From positions 62,001-126,000 of the forward strand of contig JARGSG010000056.1 of assembly GCA_030374805.1 (NCBI GenBank): a stretch of DNA of 64,000 bases, in the 5' to 3' direction. The DNA comes from Gracilaria gracilis (taxonomy: Eukaryota; Rhodophyta; Florideophyceae; Gracilariales; Gracilariaceae). Below are positions 21,033-31,183 of the stretch, in pieces. The notes below the pieces were generated by a model that ran no database searches, was not told the DNA's origin, and saw nothing but the letters and a program-made list of their open reading frames with translations. The stretch's first letter is position 1; the number at the start of each line of letters is the position of its first letter. Position numbers and translations under genes: made by a program.

Positions 21033-21529
21033 ATGGCTTTCATCAACACCTCCGTGACCTTTCTGCGATCAAGAGCACCTATTCACTTCGTGAAGACGTC
21101 TTTTTGTGCCGCTATATCTAGAAATCGTTCTCGATTGGGCCACATCGCATGATGGCGACAGAAAAAAGTTGAGCCGCCTGTAGACTTCACGGCACCCACC
21201 ATCTTCGACAAGATCATTTCGACGGAAATCCCAGTTAAGATTGTTTATGAAGACGAGCTCACCCTGGCCTTTCATGACGTCAACCCACAGGCACCTGTTC
21301 ATGTTTTAGTTATCCCGAAACAGCGCTTACCTATGCTGTCTATGGCACAAGAGACTGACAAGGAGCTGCTGGGTCACCTGATGCTAACTGCGGCAAAAGT
21401 CGCGGAACTGGAAAATCTTCAAGACGGCTATCGCATTCTGGTTAACAATGGGGAGTACGGGTTGCAGAGTGCATATCACCTACATCTTCACTTGATTGGT
21501 GGCAAAAGTTGAAGTGGGGTCCATTCTAA
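21033..21529 (+). pseudogene. HIT/HINT-family nucleotide hydrolase with N-terminal extension, two lesions
   Basis: From ATG 21033 the frame gives a 39-residue Arg/Ser-rich leader of organelle-targeting type, then TGA at 21150-21152. It then continues in the same frame as a HINT protein: TIFDKIISTEIPVKIVYEDE, LAFHDVNPQAPVHVLVIPK, and NNGEYGLQSAYHLHLHLIGG. The last contains the histidine triad H-L-H-L-H that carries out nucleoside phosphoramidate hydrolysis. After GGKS the frame stops at 21512. One extra A in the AAAA run would restore KLKWGPF and a stop at 21529, matching the usual HINT end. So there is one nonsense codon and one single-base slip in a small, otherwise well kept gene. It converges with the minus-strand frames downstream. 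Confidence 0.65.
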
Positions 21530-21864
21530 AAATCTTCTATACAGCCTATTATGCCTTTGTGCAGTTTTTGTACAAGGTACACACAAGCGAGTGAGTTAAC
21601 TCGGCATATTCTTTGGACCATCATATGCTGTACATGACAGTCACCACTCGAGCGATCATTGTCGCTTCTAATTTTGCTGATGCATGGAGCTGGTCTTGGA
21701 CCCTTTTCTACGCTTTGCGATTTTGACCACCCGTCTTCGGTGGAGCTGTGTTCTTCCACCTCCGAGTAGTACTCTGCACTAGAAGAACGCTTCGTATCAG
21801 AGGAGGCCTCTGTTCTGTGCGAGAGCACTGATCTGCTCGGTGGTAGCGCGGTTTTGTCATCCAA
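21526..21864 (-). other. Ser-rich open frame without ATG
   Basis: About 112 codons on minus, opening after a TGA and lacking ATG. It contains SVLSHRTEASSDTKRSSSAE and SEVEEHSSTEDG, which are acidic and Ser-rich like the end of the frame just upstream (SNISESESERQEEP). It may be a frame-shifted or spliced continuation of the repeat-tailed kinase. It may equally be noncoding. Confidence 0.2.
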
Positions 21865-21910
21865 AACACGACTAGAGGCGCCTCGACTTCGACGTCATGT
21901 AGAGAAGTTT

Positions 21911-23680
21911 TTAAGGTTCTTCCTGTCTTTCTGATTCAGATTCTGAAATATTGCTGGTAGATCGTGAAGTTTTTCCGCGCCTTCTGAATATGGGCCTCCT
22001 TCTTCCCAAGGTGGGTACAGAATCTGATTGGCGTGATACGGACGGGAAAGGTCGATCAGTATCACCATCTCTGCTGCGGTCGCGTCGCAAAATTTCTACT
22101 CCGCGCTTCAATTCTTCACCGGTCATTTTGAGTCCTTGACCAACGCCACCTGCTGTCTTCTTCAGCCCTCCACCAATTTCTTCTCCTGTCTTTTTCAGCC
22201 CTTGACCAACACCATCAGCGGTCTTTTTCAAACCTTGCCCGACGCCATCCGCAGTCTTCTTTATGCCGCCGCTAATGTCCTCCCCAGTTCGTTTGAGTCT
22301 ATTCCCAACTCCATCAGCGGTCTTTTTCAAACCGTGACCGACACCATCCGCAGGTTTTTTTAGACCGTCACCGATGACCTCTCCGGTACGCTTCAGTCCA
22401 TGTCCAACTCCATCAGCAGTCTTCTTCATACCCTCTGCCGTTTTCTTAATACCATCACCGATGCCTTCGCTAGTCTTCTTCAAACCATGCCCAACTCCAT
22501 CCGCAGTCTTTTTCACCCTGTTAGCGGTCTTCTTGATGCCGACTTCTAAACGCTCTCCAGTCTTGCCCAAACCAGCACCGACACCTTCTGCAGTTTTCTT
22601 AGCGGCTGTTCCGATACGGTCGTCGGTCTTTTTCATTCCTTGGCCAACCTTTCTCGCACCAGTCTAGACACCGTCAACAGTCTTCTTCACACCGGTGCCA
22701 ATACCTTCAGCAACCTTCTTCGTTCCACGAGCAATTCCATCGGCTACCTTCTTAGTTCCTCCTCCAATCTCTTCAGCAATCTTTTTAATACCCTCGCCGA
22801 TGTTTTCGCTGACCTTCTTCACGCCACCGACTGTGTTCTTTATTCATCCTCCAACTCCATCTGCAGTTTTCTTCACTCCTTGTTCAATGCCAGTAACCAC
22901 CTTCTGTGTGGAGCCCCCAACCTTATCAACAACTTGAGGGATAGTTTCCTTAAACTTCTTAGCAATGGCAACTGCAATTATTGCTTTCCGTGCCTTAAAA
23001 AGGCGTCGTCGCTTCGAATGAAGGTTTGACCTGTCTCTCCGAATCGCGTTCCCTGGGGCGTTCGATACCATGAACTATTTGTGCTGCAAGGCGCCAAGAG
23101 GTGTAAGGCGTTTGTTCGGATCAACGTTGAGCAAACCTTTGACGAGACTCATAGCTTCTTCAGAGGTACCCTTCCGCAGCACATTTGGGAAGGGAATGCG
23201 GCCTTCGATGATGTTATCGAAGTATTGCTTCGTTTTCTTACCCTCAAATGGAAGCCTTCCGGTTAGGATGGTATAAAGAATAACGCCACAAGCCCATGAA
23301 TCGACAGGAGGACCCTGTCCTTGTTTAAAATGATCTCAGTTGCCATGAAATAATCAGTGCCGACTTGAATGTGCATTGTGTTGTCTTACTCATGCGCCGG
23401 ATCAAGAAAGCTCGCAAAACCAAAGTCGGTGATCTTTATCTCCAACGGCCAACTGCGGTTTACGCACAGAATATTCTCCGGCTTGAGATCAAGATGCACG
23501 ATTGAATGGCGGTGAAGAAATTCTACAGCAGTGAACAGAGAACGAATAATCAGTCAGTCATTCAGCCCATCTTCCATCTGGGTACTCACAGCTTCGTAGT
23601 GCTTCTTCGCTTCTTCATAACCTTCTGATCGTGAATTTCTGGCCCTGCGCCCAAGACGTTCATTAGCGGTGCACCAGCCG
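21911..23680 (-). pseudogene. CAMK-type kinase C-lobe fused to synuclein-like 11-mer repeat tail, decayed
   Basis: The minus strand shows kinase subdomain VIb ([14 protein letters not shown]), VII (KITDFGFA), VIII (GTDYFMATE), IX (PVDSWACGVILYTILTGRLPF) and XI (LLNVDPNKRLTPLGALQH), typical of Ca/calmodulin-type kinases. The same frame then passes through HK-stop-FMVSNAPGN, where other kinases have a Trp (TGG to TAG). It runs on into a basic linker and some twenty 11-residue repeats of the type KKTADGVGHGL. These resemble the KTKEGV repeats of alpha-synuclein and LEA/perilipin 11-mers, which fold into amphipathic helices on lipid surfaces. The kinase tail and the repeats were therefore one gene. 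Lesions: four or more stops and one frameshift near 23320. The N-lobe is not found; a Harbinger copy begins just beyond. Confidence 0.6.
21990..22930 (-). repeat. 33-base coding repeats (11-residue amphipathic units)
   Basis: Tandem coding repeats of 33 bases, some fused to 66, translate on minus to variants of KKTADGVGxGL and KKTGEGIGGGL. Hydrophobic residues fall at positions expected of an 11/3 helix, with Lys flanking the apolar face. The repeats are regular in period but diverged in sequence, so they are not a recent expansion. Confidence 0.7.
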
Positions 23681-23828
23681 AGGGATGGATATTGGGATGC
23701 GGCTGCAGCGCCGCGATACAGAACGCCCCCAAATATATTTAAGGCTCCTTTCCAAAAGGGGATTCCACAGAGCCTGCAGATCATCACATGCTGACGAAGT
23801 GCTCTCCACGGCGACCTACCACACCACC

Positions 23829-25064
23829 ATGGCCGATTCCAAATTGATCAACACCGTCTTGGGGTCCAGTGAGGATGAAGATACCATACCCAAAATCCTC
23901 TCCTCCTTTCGGATCATGATGATACTTTTCCATCAAATCCAAGAGCAATGTGAAAGCCGCGCCCAATCACGATTTCCAGTTATCAAACAGTCCTTTGAGG
24001 AATTGACGGAGGTGTACTCGGACGCAAACTTTCATGCAGCATTCCGTATGAGCCGAAACTCGTTTGAAAAGCTATATGAGGTATTGCTAAAGAGCGACCA
24101 CATCGCGGCGCGTTCTGACAGCGACACGAGGTCGATTCCGGGAAAAGTTCGGGTGGCTGTTGGGCTGAGGGTTATGGCGGGAGCAAGTGTACATGATCTT
24201 ATGTTGGCTTACAAAATAAGAAAAACAAGTGTACACCGCTGCTTTAAAGCTTTTATAGCCGCCGTACACGAAACAATGGAGCTTCCAGGAATTCCCAAAG
24301 AAAGGGAAAAGTTGGAAGAACTGAGTATGGGGTTCCGGAAATCCAGAAGGTTCCAAAATCCATTGAGCGGTTGTATAGGGGCACTCGATGGCATACTCAT
24401 GCGGATAAAAAAACCGCGTTGGTATGAGAATTTTGCGGTCTTTTTCTGCAGAAAGGGCTTCTATTCGATACCGGTTCAAGCTCTTGTGGATGCCAGGTAC
24501 CGCTTTCTTGACTTCTCGGCGTTGGCTCTTGGTTCCACGAATGACGCGATAGCGTTCGTCCTGTCTCCCTTGGCAAGGTTTCTGGACGCAGGGAGGCTTC
24601 TTTTTGGCTATTAAGTTGTAGCAGACAATGCGTACACGCTGTCAAACTGAGTAATACCACCATTCCCCGGCAAAGATCTGCCTGTCTTCAAGAGTTCTAC
24701 AAATTTTTTTCTTTCCTCGGTGCGCATTCATGTAGAGCAAGCATTTGGTATACTGAAGCGCAGATGGAGAGTATTTTGCAATGGCGAACTGAACTATTGC
24801 GTAGAAGATTGCGTACCTATAATTGGTGCAGGAATGATGCTACACAAGTTCTGCATTGACTACGAAGGTATACCAGATTTCGTATATGAAGAAGATGAGG
24901 TTGAAGAGCTGGAAAGCGAGTCTACTCAGTGGCATGAGTCTATTAAGGAAAGGGCTGGTTCATCTACTAATAACTACTCCGATCTCGACCGTGGTTTCAT
25001 CCGCGAGCAATTGCTGGAAGTTGTAACTGACAAACGCCTGCTTCACCCGACTACAAACTTGTAG
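23829..25064 (+). mobile_element. PIF/Harbinger transposase (DDE_Tnp_4) copy, two stops
   Basis: The ATG at 23829 has a strong context (CACCACCATGG). The frame codes for a HARBI1-like transposase of about 411 residues. It has helix-turn-helix-like FHAAFRMSRNSFEKLYEVL and AVGLRVMAGASVHDLMLAY, then the catalytic triad: Asp in GCIGALDGIL, Asp in VVADNAY, Glu in IHVEQAFGILKRRWRVF. The reading frame is kept to 25064, but TAA at 24612-24614 and TGA near 24648 interrupt it between the second Asp and the Glu. These enzymes cut and paste elements with 3-base TWA target duplications and usually need a Myb-like partner, which is not seen next to this copy. I could not define terminal repeats. The copy sits between two decayed kinase genes. 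Confidence 0.75.
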
Positions 25065-26645
25065 ATTCCCATAAACACACTTCGTTCGCATTCCCCGCCT
25101 TCGAACGTAGCTAATAGATTTTTCACTGCACCCCCAATTCTTTTGCCCCACCCACCCCCCCTCTCTTCATGGTGGAGGCTAACAGCCTCGTTATATGGCG
25201 GAACTGGCGGTGGTGAAGGAGTGACTTGATGTGAGATGAGAACAACAGGTGAAATGGGAGGCGGCGAAGGGTCCTTCTCACACACTGGTGACCGAGGTGG
25301 TTGCACAGCGCTGTAGGGCGGAAAAGGCGGCACTTGCGGAGGCAGTGGATGCATTGGCTGCTGCGCCGCTCTGTGTGGCACGCACATTGGAGGTAAAATT
25401 GGTGGGCGATGCGAAGAGGAAGAGGTATGGTGATTATGATCACTTGGCTGAGGGGGGGGGGCAGAAGAGGCTTCCATTTAGGCCGAGGTAGTGTCAGAAG
25501 TGCTAGCAGAAGCACTACCAGCGTCTGACCTATCAGACTTCCTTCGCGGTTCTAGCTCGCGGGAGCGCGGACCTTGATCAGTGCTATTACTGCGACTGTG
25601 ACCGCGTTTTCGTCTGCGGCTGACAGGCGAGCTTGCACCAGCCTACGGCAGTGCGTCATCACCTTGATAATCAATACCGAACCAACGATGTTTCTTAACC
25701 TCCGCAAGAGTGTAGCGCTTATCCGGGTCTTTGTGCAGAAGGCACAGAATCAGATTCCTTGCTTCCCTAGGAAACCGTTTGGGGAACTTGACGTCTTCCT
25801 TCTGAGTCATGCGATAGAGCACTTTGGTATTCTCTTCGCAGAAGGGCAAAAACCCTGCGAGTAGAGCGAATAACATTATACCACAACACCAGGCATCGAA
25901 CTTGGCTCCATTACAGCCTTGCTTGTGGGCAGCAATAATCTCCGGCGCGCTACCGCACTGCGTATGAAGACGTTCCTCCGTGGGGTTAGCGCCCTTCATG
26001 GCAGACAAACCAAAATCGGTGATCTTGAGTTCACCAGTAGTCTCATGCATGAGAAGATTCTCCGGCTTGAGGTCCCTATGACACACGCTGCACCTCTGGC
26101 AGTACTCAATACCGTCCACGAGCTGTCGAAAATAGCGGCGGGCGACCTTCTCCGGTAATTATCCCTCCCTGAGAATCTTGGTGAACAACTCACCACCAGT
26201 GACGAGATCCATGAAAATATAGAGCTTAATGTGGCTGGTGAGGACCTGGCGAAGATTTAAAATGTTGCGGTGTTTGAGCGCCTTCCTGATGGCGATTTTA
26301 CGACGAAAGACCATGGTCATCTCTTGCGCCTTGATATCGCTCTTGTCCATAAGCTTGACGGCAACCTGTTCTTCTGTTTCTTCATGGACGCCGAGTTTGA
26401 CCCTGTTGAGAGGAGAGAGATTATAAGATAGTAAAGGTGAGGTTGGTTAGCACCGCTGATCGAAGAATGGAAACGCGATTCAGAAGCAGAAGATGGGCAT
26501 GGAGCCAATGTAGAGACGTGGGCGGCTGGGTTGGAATGGGCGCTGGGAGAGATGGTCTAACTTACTTGCCGAAGGCGTCCTCGCCAAGGGTTTCAAACAG
26601 AAGATATTTTCCGACGCGGCTTGCCACGGCGGAGGGAGGTAGCAC
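25043..26645 (-). pseudogene. SNF1/CIPK-like Ser/Thr kinase with long tail, one intron, stops
   Basis: Exon 1 (about 26566-26645) codes VGKYLLFETLGEDAFGK, the start of the Gly-rich loop. A 163-base GT-AG intron follows. Exon 2 continues exactly in phase: VKLGVHEETEEQVAVKLMDKS with the VIA/VK-type Lys, then GGELFTKI, CHRDLKPENLL, KITDFGLSA, CGSAPEIIAA (APE), DAWCCGIMLFALLAGFLPF and HKDPDKRYTLAEVKKHRWF. This is a full kinase domain of the SNF1/CIPK type. One TAA interrupts it near 26159 (REG-stop-LPEK). After DDALP the frame stops at 25643, yet it stays open in the same frame, apart from one further stop, through an Arg/Ser-rich then Pro-rich tail to 25043. No ATG precedes the Gly loop; a GTG at 26645 stands where a start would fit. 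Confidence 0.6.
26403..26565 (-). other. Spliceosomal intron, 163 nt
   Basis: On minus the donor is CAA|GTAAGT and the acceptor is a pyrimidine-rich CTCTCTCCTCTCAACAG|GG. Joining the exons gives GEDAFGKVKLG, an unbroken kinase Gly-rich loop, which supports the exact boundaries. It is the only well supported host intron in the window. Confidence 0.75.
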
Positions 26646-26895
26646 GAGAGGCGCAGCGGGGAGGGAAGGATTTCAAGAACGGAAACGGGGAAATTGTGTT
26701 GGGGAGGGCGAACACAACACGAGAAGCAGAGTGGGGCGAAGTTGAAAAGAAGAAATAAGGATGGGGAGCGCGAAATATGGCAGCAACGGCGATGCGCGTA
26801 TGTTGGAGGGGGAGAATAACTGCGAGGGAGGAAAAAGGCTGCTTTCTCGGTTCTTCACACTTCGGGCATCACACACTACCGCGAGCGTCACAAAG

Positions 26896-27246
26896 ATGGC
26901 AAATTCACCAGTCCGTGGGCCCGTCAAGCTTAATGAAGACTAACGGATTGAAGAGCGAGCACGGCAACGTCTAGGTGCCCAGACAAACGCTGCAATGGCC
27001 GGAAGGCTGGTCGGACTCGGGCTTGTTCGGGGGCGAGCGTTCCGGGTGCGCGGGAGGTTGCGAGGCACACGACGGCGGATTGACGAGACACACGGCGCGA
27101 CAGTCGTAAAGCAGTGCGCGGCGCGGCGGGCGCGGGAGTGCCAGCACACGCTGTACAAGCGAGCCATGGCGTTTAGATGGGCCTCGAACTGCAGTAGCAA
27201 CGGTAACGCGCCCAACAGCGCCAAAATGGCGACACGTGAGATGTGA
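26896..27246 (+). pseudogene. Small basic protein frame, one in-frame TAA
   Basis: The ATG at 26896 starts a 116-codon frame ending with TGA at 27246. It is interrupted by TAA at 26941-26943 after KLNED. Beyond it the product is Arg-rich (RGRAFRVRGRLRGTRRRIDE) and then has two Cys (VVKQCAARRARECQHTLYKR). No family was recognised. It is head to head with the kinase gene, about 250 bases away, as a small host gene could be. It may also be a chance GC-rich frame. Confidence 0.3.
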
Positions 27247-27570
27247 GCAACTGTGGCAGCTGCTCACGCAGTAATGCGAGGGGGGGGTTGGTCAAGAGGT
27301 CGTGCGCGGGAACGGCAAAAGCGTTGCGCACGCGACGCATAACATAGCGCCAAGAGCGGGCAACGCCTGGGGGTGGGGTGGGGTTGGATGTGGCGCAGTG
27401 GAGTGAGGTGCTAGCGGTGAAGGGTGGCACAGCGCGTCGGGGGCACGGCCGCAAGTGGGGATCACAGCCGCAAATGGGGATCACAGCCACGCCCCAATTC
27501 TGCCTGTCATTGCCGCCGCCGCCGCCTGTGCTGCCGACGTGGTATGAGAGCAGAGTGCAGTGCAGAAAAT

Positions 27571-27670
27571 CGCCCGGCAGCAACGCTGTGCAGCGTTGCT
27601 GCCAGGCGATTGTCCCATGCAGTGCAGACAACTGCCTGGCAGCAACGCTGTGCAGCCTTGCTGCCAGGCG
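27571..27670. repeat. Two tandem long hairpins
   Basis: Hairpin 1 (27571-27608) has 16-base arms CGCCCGGCAGCAACGC and GCGTTGCTGCCAGGCG with one mismatch and a 6-base loop. Hairpin 2 (27633-27670) repeats the same unit with a few changes. Both are followed by ATTGTCC and preceded by GTGCAG. The unit has been duplicated as a whole (period about 62). It lies in a gene-free stretch. It looks like a small foldback repeat. Confidence 0.65.
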
Positions 27671-28649
27671 ATTGTCCTACTCCGTGTTTGTGTACCCTTG
27701 GTACAGGAGAGCATAATCTTTCCTGAAAAAGGTCTCGGGAGACCCTAGAAACAGTAGCCATAGTAGCCACTCGCTTTACTGCCAAGCGCGTTTTGTCTGA
27801 GGCTACGTTTTCTACCGTAACCGCTAGAATCACAAATTTTGTGGCTATGTCTTGAAGCTAAATTTTTAAGATTCACGGCGTGAGAACACCATTTTGATAC
27901 GGAAAACGGTGCGGGTGATGACAAACCCAAGGACGGGGAGGACACAAACACAAAGCAAACGGGACACAACAGAACGTGCTCTCGAGAGTACCAGCCCAAC
28001 ACGCTGTGTAGCGGTAGTAGGCAAGAGTCCGAAGTAAACACAAACAGTGCACAAAGTAACAACAAAGCGGAGACGTGTAGCAAGCAGAAACCACAGCACG
28101 ACCAAAACTCTAGGTCTAGTGCTGGCAGAAGCTAAGACGAAACGACAACAGAGAAGCAGCAGCTCCCTCTCGCAGGCCCGAACGTAGGTCAACTGCGGGA
28201 AACAACGCTTCCAGAGTCGAAGCACGAAACAGACCCAAGCAAGGGGTAGTGCACTCTGGGCCGTGTCGAAGACAAGCGGGAAACCAAGCCGCCAAAGGGG
28301 AAAGAAAAGGCTAAAGAGAGGTGATGGAACGACAGAGGGAAGCAAGACAGAGTTTGCTGTGAAGGATGGTGGGTGGTCGTTCAGGAAGGGGAAGTGGTCT
28401 GGCCGGAGTTGGTCAGGAGGCAACCAACTCGGCCCTTTTATAGACAACTATTGCACCAAAATGAGGTCCCAACTTACCCTTGACAAGTCCTCAGCGCGAG
28501 CGGTAAGCAGCTTTCTTACCGTAATTCTCAACCGCAAACACAAGTACGACTAACTTGTGGCTACGAAGCCTCTCTACTCTCTATTTAACCGTGTGGGATG
28601 GTTGGAACCGTCGCCTTTGGCTTTTCCATCACCCGCAACGTCTTCCCCC
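27671..28649. other. Gene-free stretch, possible old repeat remnant
   Basis: Nearly 1 kb without a supported gene. A 193-codon minus frame (27866-28447) is rich in Leu, Val, Cys and Arg but shows no domain and lies in GC/purine-skewed DNA. A TTTTATAG near 28436 could be a TATA box for the small gene downstream. Confidence 0.3.
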
Positions 28650-29000
28650 ATGTCCCCCACCTCAAGTGACGAATCGATGTCCCACGCCCCCGTCCTTGAC
28701 CTGGAGGCTGCCGAGAGCCCCAGCAGGGTCGAGGAGTTTGTAATTGGTGGATCCGACGCGCCTGCCGCCGACCGATTGGCGGTGGGAATGATGCACCGTT
28801 GCGGCGAGCTCCTATTGGCCCTTGCCCGTGGAATCCGCCACGTTTCACGCGAAGTGCGTGACGCGTTGGCTTTGTCGCCGTGGACTTACGCCGCAGGTGT
28901 CCGTGACGGACTGCGCTTCGCTACGCAGGCGCGTCGCTACGGGAACCCGGGAACCATACACAACCTGCTTACAGATCTGGAGGCATACCTGACGTCTTAG
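28650..29000 (+). CDS. Small uncharacterised protein
   Basis: An intact 116-residue frame from the ATG at 28650 (MSPTSSDESMSHAP). It is acidic and Ser-rich at first, then helical (RCGELLLALARGIRHVSREVRDALAL ... IHNLLTDLEAYLTS). The frame is open upstream without ATG. It ends 60 bases before the MULE target site. No family was recognised. Its good frame beside a transposon suggests either a small host gene or a piece of an older element. Confidence 0.35.
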   Translation: MSPTSSDESMSHAPVLDLEAAESPSRVEEFVIGGSDAPAADRLAVGMMHRCGELLLALARGIRHVSREVRDALALSPWTYAAGVRDGLRFATQARRYGNPGTIHNLLTDLEAYLTS

Positions 29001-29070
29001 ATTTCCTTCAGTAAACTTCTGTTTTTACGTTCACATGTACCGTTCCTAAAAGGCTCATTTTGGAAAAAGG

Positions 29071-29140
29071 GATATAGTATATCAAATGTACCCTATACCC
29101 AAATTCAGTGGTACCCCAAAAAATTCAGTGTAAGTCATTG
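29071..29140 (+). repeat. Left terminal inverted repeat of MULE-1
   Basis: Begins GATATAGTATATC and includes CCCTATACCC and GGTACCCC. It matches the reverse complement of 47361-47430 and shares its first seven bases, GATATAG, with the left end of MULE-2. Confidence 0.65.
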
Positions 29141-31183
29141 GGACCCAAAACTGAAAACTAATCGTAGAAATCAAAATATCAAAATTGGGTTTTTCACTTC
29201 TCATTTCAACAACAGTTCTCGGCTTTGTACAGTCTGTCTACCAGATGTAGGCGTCGGCGGAGCCGGAATCTCCGCCATGTCAAAGCAGTTCAACTTGTCT
29301 TCTGTATCTCAGAAACATTTCGGCCGTTCTTCAAGTACGAATAATGAACACCTCCTCCCAGACGCACTTTAAAAGCTTCCTCAAACCATATCTCCTTGAA
29401 TCTTCTATCATTAAGACTTTAGTATGTCATTTCGTACAATTTCCGTTTTCCTTAGAAATGTCATAGCCCAAACATATCGTTATATTGAATATATTTGGCG
29501 GAGACAAAATTTTATAACCCATGTCTATCTGATATAACATTTTAGTTTATAAACAACTATAAAATACATAACTCTTGTACACCAGTCGAAAAATATATTT
29601 TTCCATATCTCATAAAAGCCATATAATTAATTTTCTATTTCGAACAAACCATACACAAACATGTACAAAAATATACATAGCATCGCATTATTTGTTTTCT
29701 ACAATAATTTAATAAAGTACGTTGGTATCACTATATCAATCAGAAAGCGGAATACGCTGACGAACGGATATATCAATCAAAAACCATTCAAACCAAGTCG
29801 TAACGAACAGAAGTGTTATAACTAATATTCGTTGCTGTCGACGCATTTGTACTGCATTCGATACCGATTCGATTCACGGTATTCCAACACTGATCCGGGT
29901 AGACTCATTAGCATTGACGTTCCCGGACAAAACGTACATAGTACCTCTGTGATATCTTCTCTGAAACTACGGCTCTTAGTAGAAGCAAACGAGTCTTTTT
30001 CTTGCTTACTGCTCTGTATAAGACTTAAACCCTTACTTTCATTTCAGTTACGCCTTCGATCCCTAATTATTCTCGTGTAACAATTTGGTATGAACGTATC
30101 TGGTCTGCTTGTATCGCCTTACTCCGCAGATCATCATGTTGGCGAAGAAGGAAAACTTGGAGTGTTGTTTGAGAAGCACAATGGAAAGTACAAGATATCT
30201 CGGAACATCTCTATTGGAAACTGCAAATTATTTACCGTCCCTCCGTCGTACATACCCACTCATGAAAATGGATATGCTTCGTTTATTAACTTGGAAGGTT
30301 ATGGTTTAACAGAAGTAACCTTTTGTGGGACTTCGCCTTACTCAATGAGGTCAAAGACTACAAGGTAATCCTCAGTTTATTTACTTGGGAATCGATTGCA
30401 AGTAACGAGGAAAACTTTTCTGTGTTCTGGCATCAAATGCTGCTCAACCAGCGTCGCCCGATGCAAGCAGCCTCACGCCAGTCTGTGGAAATCCGCTCCG
30501 GAGAAAACTATGACGAACAAAGAAAGTGTGGCGGAGACGAAGGTAAATGATAATTGTTCAACAAGTTCCCAATATCCTCCAAATGAAAGTGAGGGGAATT
30601 ATGTTCAGGAGATATATTATGTACACAAAGATGCTAGTTGCCCTTCTTATCGAAGAAATTATTCAAATCATCCGCTCGAGCCAAGCATTTATCCATGTGG
30701 TGTGTCTCAACGAAAAAATTATGGCATTGCTGGAAATGATATATCAGAGTATGACAGAAGCCTGGCCAAACAGGTCTTTTTCTTTGCACAGAATGCTTTC
30801 CGTCTTCTGTGCAAACACGTTGACTTTGTTTCGAACTTGGATCAGCTCGAATCATTACGACATGCCGAGAATCCGCAAAAGAGATCTCTGAACTGGGTTT
30901 TCAAGGTGGGGAAAATGAATTATATCAAGGACGCAAGTGGAAGGTTTGCTGGTTCAAAACTACCAGACTTTGTTGGTTGCTCACGTTTTGGTGAACAAGG
31001 AATCAGGGATCCCAAAAAATGCTCCCTGGTAAAGTTACCGCCCCACTTACAAGGAGCAAACCCCCAGCTTGTATGTCGTTTGGTTGCAATTGCACAACAT
31101 GGTATCTTCCCCGAAAGCTCCCCTGCAAGTGTAAATTGCCCACCATATCCATTAAGCAACCGCGGGAAGTTCTGCACACGACT

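Noticed and set aside
12728-23071. C-to-T (RIP-like or methylation) decay as the common cause of the stops
   Set aside because: Several stops need a transversion (Leu TTA to TGA or TTG to TAG in ankyrin repeats; Gly GGA to TGA in the 11-mer tail), so no single transition bias explains them.
23580-23640. Intron with GTGAGT donor in the repeat-tailed kinase
   Set aside because: Direct reading across the supposed acceptor already gives a normal LFTAVEFLH kinase helix, so splicing there is not needed.
12728-27246. Alternative genetic code or selenocysteine use to explain the in-frame stops
   Set aside because: All three stop codons occur as lesions, frameshifts occur as well, and intact genes in the same window end normally with TAA, TAG and TGA.
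27866-28447. 193-residue hydrophobic minus frame as a membrane protein
   Set aside because: Leu/Val/Cys/Arg mixture without clean membrane segments and no start context; more likely composition bias.
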